Below, piece after piece: positions 61,336 to 64,000 of a DNA stretch of 64,000 bases (positions within the stretch are counted from its first letter, which is position 1; the number at the start of each line of letters is the position of its first letter). Under the pieces are notes generated by a model. That model had not been told where the DNA came from. It made no database searches and saw nothing but the letters and a program-made list of their open reading frames with translations. The position numbers and the translations under genes were made by a program. This DNA is from JBMNFI01 sp050949225 (GTDB lineage Bacteria > Bacillota > Dehalobacteriia > UBA4068): positions 1 to 64,000 of the forward strand of contig JBMNFI010000001.1 in NCBI GenBank assembly GCA_050949225.1, written 5' to 3'.

Positions 61336-63177
61336 TTAAATTCTTTTAGTTCTCACTCTTTTGTTGTTTCGCTGTGTTCGGGGTCTTGGAGCAGTTGCAC
61401 GGCGGGGCATTACCGAGGGACGAGCAAAAAAGGAGGCAGCTAAAGCCATGATAATGCTAATAATCAGTTTAAGGATAAATCCTAATACCGAAACATCAGC
61501 TGCACCTGCAAGCAAAAGGGCAATAACATTAACGATAATCATGATCAGAATAATAGAAATGGGGGAAGACCCTCTGACCACTTTGGTAAAAAAGAAACCG
61601 CAGATAAAAGAAGCAATTAGGAATATAATCAAGGGTGCCGCTATTACTGATTCTACATCTATTTGCAGAAAATAGGCAAAAAGTGACCAAACAGCCCCAA
61701 TCACAATGATTGCTATAAAGAAAGAAGCTAAAGCTAATCCGATCAAAGGTAAGGGAGCTAATCTCCCCAGCTGGATTTGCGGCAGTTCGATATGAGCAGT
61801 TTTTTTGGCAAAAGGTCTGTTTTCTTTTGTTGTTGTTATCGTTGTTTGTGATGGTTCATCTTGGTGGGTAAGTTTTTCCTTAATATCCAATTCTTCGATC
61901 TTATCATGTTTATCATGAACCATAAAATTATCAGTACCTGCAGCCTTTTTATTGCTTCTTAAAGGATTACCCTTTTTCCCGGGTTTGCGGGGTAAAAGAT
62001 CACGAGTTTTTGGTGCAGATTTTATTTTAGCAGCTAAGGCGCCAAAAGGAGACAAGGCTGGTTCCTTTAAGGCATCCTTTTCTTTATCCGTGGCAGCATT
62101 GTCGGTCTTTTTAGGTTTTTGGGGTACTGTATCGGCGACATCTGAAGGCATTTTAATTGTTTCTAAATCACCTATCAGGGTATCTTCCAGCTTTTTAATA
62201 TTAGCTGTAGCTTTATCATAAAGAGTGTTTTTAGCAGCATCCTTAGTTATATCTTTTGTAATTGCTTTCTTTTCTTTGCTGCTTTCTGCCGCTGTTACAG
62301 GTTTTTTTATAAGCGGAGGAGGCGGTGTAAAGGAGGGTGTTTCGGATTGAAAAAGTGAATGGGAGCCGTTCTTTTTGTCTTGTTTTGCCGGTTCTTCTGT
62401 AGGCATACCGGTTTCTTTAGAAGGTATGATAGTTTCTGCAGAATCTTTTTCTTTTATGATAGGTGGTGTAGCCACTTTTTCACCGGCAAGAATTGCCGGA
62501 GGTGTTTCTGTTTCAGGGGATAATGAATCTGTTATAGCCTTTTTTGTAGTGGTTTTTTCCGTCTTATCAGATGTCGTTTGAGGCTTAAAGGGAGTAGTAT
62601 CTAAAGGATTTTCAATATCCTTGATGGTTTGGATATCAAAATTGGTTTGTTCCAGCAGGGAGTTTTCCAAAGTTTTTAAAGCCAGACTAAATTGAGTATT
62701 TTCTAACTGGTCAGGTTTAGTTGGCAGTGTGGGCTTGGGATTTTTAAAGGATGTCTCCTTTTGTTCTCTCAGCATGCCGGAAGGGGGGAGAGGGTCAGTT
62801 TGGTTAGAAGCCGACGGTTTAGGGGCAGTTTTTTCTGCTTCCTGCTGTAGCAGGCGATTGACTTCATCTTGATCCAAGCCGTTATGCTGATTCATGCTCC
62901 ATTCGAGCGGTTTCCAATCCTCTTTTTGAGCTTTCTGGGTTTTTTGTTCTGGCTCGGGGGAGGTCTCCTTCTTTTGGTAATCGGATGGAGCTACAGTTTT
63001 TTGTTGCTGATTTTCTGCATCAGCAAAAACAGCATCAGAAGTAGTTTGTTTGTCAGCAGATTTTTTTGCTTCCTGCTGTTCTAATTTGTGGATACTTTCT
63101 CTGCTCAGCCAATCGTCATCATGATCTTTTTTACCGAAAGTAAATTTATTAAATATATTATTAGGCAAGATTGCCAC
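61336..63177 (-). CDS. Large membrane protein with long disordered cytoplasmic region
   Basis: This encodes 613 residues. The first about 460 are low-complexity, rich in K, E, T, P and Q with no fold evident; then come four or five membrane helices (about 470-595) and a basic C-terminus (RTQRNNKRVRTKRI). It has no recognised family. The gene at 27593 has a similar plan. The product might be a scaffold at the membrane. The start ATG 63177 has AAAGGAGTGG upstream. Confidence 0.65.
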   Translation of the reverse strand: MAILPNNIFNKFTFGKKDHDDDWLSRESIHKLEQQEAKKSADKQTTSDAVFADAENQQQKTVAPSDYQKKETSPEPEQKTQKAQKEDWKPLEWSMNQHNGLDQDEVNRLLQQEAEKTAPKPSASNQTDPLPPSGMLREQKETSFKNPKPTLPTKPDQLENTQFSLALKTLENSLLEQTNFDIQTIKDIENPLDTTPFKPQTTSDKTEKTTTKKAITDSLSPETETPPAILAGEKVATPPIIKEKDSAETIIPSKETGMPTEEPAKQDKKNGSHSLFQSETPSFTPPPPLIKKPVTAAESSKEKKAITKDITKDAAKNTLYDKATANIKKLEDTLIGDLETIKMPSDVADTVPQKPKKTDNAATDKEKDALKEPALSPFGALAAKIKSAPKTRDLLPRKPGKKGNPLRSNKKAAGTDNFMVHDKHDKIEELDIKEKLTHQDEPSQTTITTTKENRPFAKKTAHIELPQIQLGRLAPLPLIGLALASFFIAIIVIGAVWSLFAYFLQIDVESVIAAPLIIFLIASFICGFFFTKVVRGSSPISIILIMIIVNVIALLLAGAADVSVLGFILKLIISIIMALAASFFARPSVMPRRATAPRPRTQRNNKRVRTKRI

Positions 63178-63352
63178 TCCTTTGATGTTTTTTAGTGTTT
63201 TTTTAGTATTTTGTTAAAATTTCAACAAGAAAACAAGATTTCCTGCTTATAAATAATTTATAGGCAGGAACGATTGTGTGAACAAAGAATATATAAACAG
63301 AGAATAGCTATTTTAGTAAATAAAATTTTATAGTTAAAAAGGGGCTTATCAC

Positions 63353-64000
63353 ATGAGTGATAAAGACTTGCGTTTGCTATTGTACCATGATTTTATGGAA
63401 GACCCATTGCTTCTTTTATACAAAAAGAGCAAAAAATTAGCTGATATGACCTACCAATTTTATCCTGCTTTGATAAAAAAGGCCACGCATAGAGGTCTTT
63501 TTGATAATTTATGGCTATTTAATATAGCTGATTACCTGCTCTGTGCGGATAATCTTTTGAGTCGTACTTTAGCTTTTACTTCCTATAATAATGTTAAAAC
63601 AGAGCTATTATGTTTGGCTGAACATGAGTTGGATTTATTGTGTGCGTTATGTGCTGCTCCACTTCCTGCAACTCAAGAAGGTTTGGTGGAAAAAATTGTT
63701 TGTGATTTTTCTGTGATTAAAACTAATTTACCATATGATAAGCATTATCGGGGTGCTCTGTCTTTTTTGGCGGAATTGTTAAAAGAAGCTGACAGCAAAA
63801 AGATTTTGGATTTTTTGGGCAGTTTTCATCATACTTGGGGGTATGGGGATATAGTGCGTTTTGGTTTTTTTGACTGGCAGGATGGTCTTTTAGGAGTATC
63901 TCGACCGGATTTAATTACTTTAAAGCAATTGATTGGTTATCATCAACAAAAAGAAATAATTTTAACCAATACAGAAGCCTTTCTTAATAATAAGCCGGCT
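63353..64000 (+). CDS. DUF815 AAA-family ATPase, N-terminal part (3' partial)
   Basis: 216 codons are present, starting ATG 63353 after AAAAAGGGG. The end, DLITLKQLIGYHQQKEIILT followed by NTEAFLNNKPA, matches the region just before the Walker A loop in the DUF815 family, where the P-loop would follow the window edge. The preceding helices (DKDLRLLLYHDFMEDP...) are the helical N-terminal domain. Function of the family is not known. Confidence 0.8.
   Translation, partial: MSDKDLRLLLYHDFMEDPLLLLYKKSKKLADMTYQFYPALIKKATHRGLFDNLWLFNIADYLLCADNLLSRTLAFTSYNNVKTELLCLAEHELDLLCALCAAPLPATQEGLVEKIVCDFSVIKTNLPYDKHYRGALSFLAELLKEADSKKILDFLGSFHHTWGYGDIVRFGFFDWQDGLLGVSRPDLITLKQLIGYHQQKEIILTNTEAFLNNKPA

Noticed and set aside
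1..64000. CRISPR arrays, rRNA genes, replication origin
   Set aside because: No regularly spaced repeats, rRNA-like sequence, DnaA-box clusters or cas genes were seen.

Overview
The window is AT-rich DNA from a spore-forming member of the Bacillota (Firmicutes), probably an anaerobic clostridial-type organism. The evidence is the order spoVFA-spoVFB-asd-dapA-rnj-tepA-ylzJ-ftsK/spoIIIE-rodZ-rimO-pgsA-cinA, which closely follows the Bacillus/Clostridia arrangement, together with dipicolinate synthase, a rubredoxin, PduL, and strong AGGAGG ribosome-binding sites throughout. I cannot assign a genus.

Layout. (1) Positions 1-10190 are the right end of a prophage or phage-like element: tail endopeptidase, carbohydrate-binding tail ORFs, an 823-residue GH18-type tail protein, holin, SPOR-tailed amidase, then an integration module with a SHOCT-like small protein and three consecutive serine-recombinase-family genes. 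(2) Positions 10304-17874 are an accessory island. When a precisely delimited 2,889-bp IS1595-family transposon (11513-14401, 8-bp target duplication TATGAAAA, carrying two SMR efflux genes and a TetR repressor) is removed in silico, five co-directional genes close up into one probable operon: an HTH-type protein of unknown function, an unknown protein with a YSFATKYC-type C-terminal half, a PD-(D/E)XK nuclease, a small helical protein, and a protein with a possible ADP-ribosyltransferase-like motif. I regard this as the best candidate for an undescribed defence system. (3) Positions about 17975-18776 hold a probable insertion-sequence remnant and a secreted adhesin truncated at that junction. 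(4) From 19185 onward the window is chromosomal core: malic enzyme, polysaccharide deacetylase, ferritin, MntP, rubredoxin, cyclic amidohydrolase, thiamine pyrophosphokinase, DegV, radical-SAM proteins, PduL, AcpS, NnrDE, alanine racemase and a MazEF-type toxin-antitoxin locus, followed by the sporulation, lysine and cell-envelope cluster.

How genes work together: alr, spoVFA/B, asd and dapA link cell-wall amino acids (D-Ala, diaminopimelate) to spore dipicolinate, because DapA makes the precursor that SpoVFAB oxidises. The spoVFA upstream region has a SigK-like -10 and tepA has a SigG-like -10, which fits mother-cell and forespore expression. FtsK/SpoIIIE, RodZ and PgsA serve chromosome segregation, cell shape and membrane lipid synthesis.

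Other oddities: an antitoxin split into two ATGA-overlapping ORFs and separated from its toxin by a terminator, an aspartate-semialdehyde dehydrogenase with a roughly 75-residue insertion, RNase J with a 137-residue basic disordered extension, a TetR gene with no usual start codon, a lipoprotein gene broken at an A7 run, and a perfect 40-bp palindrome.
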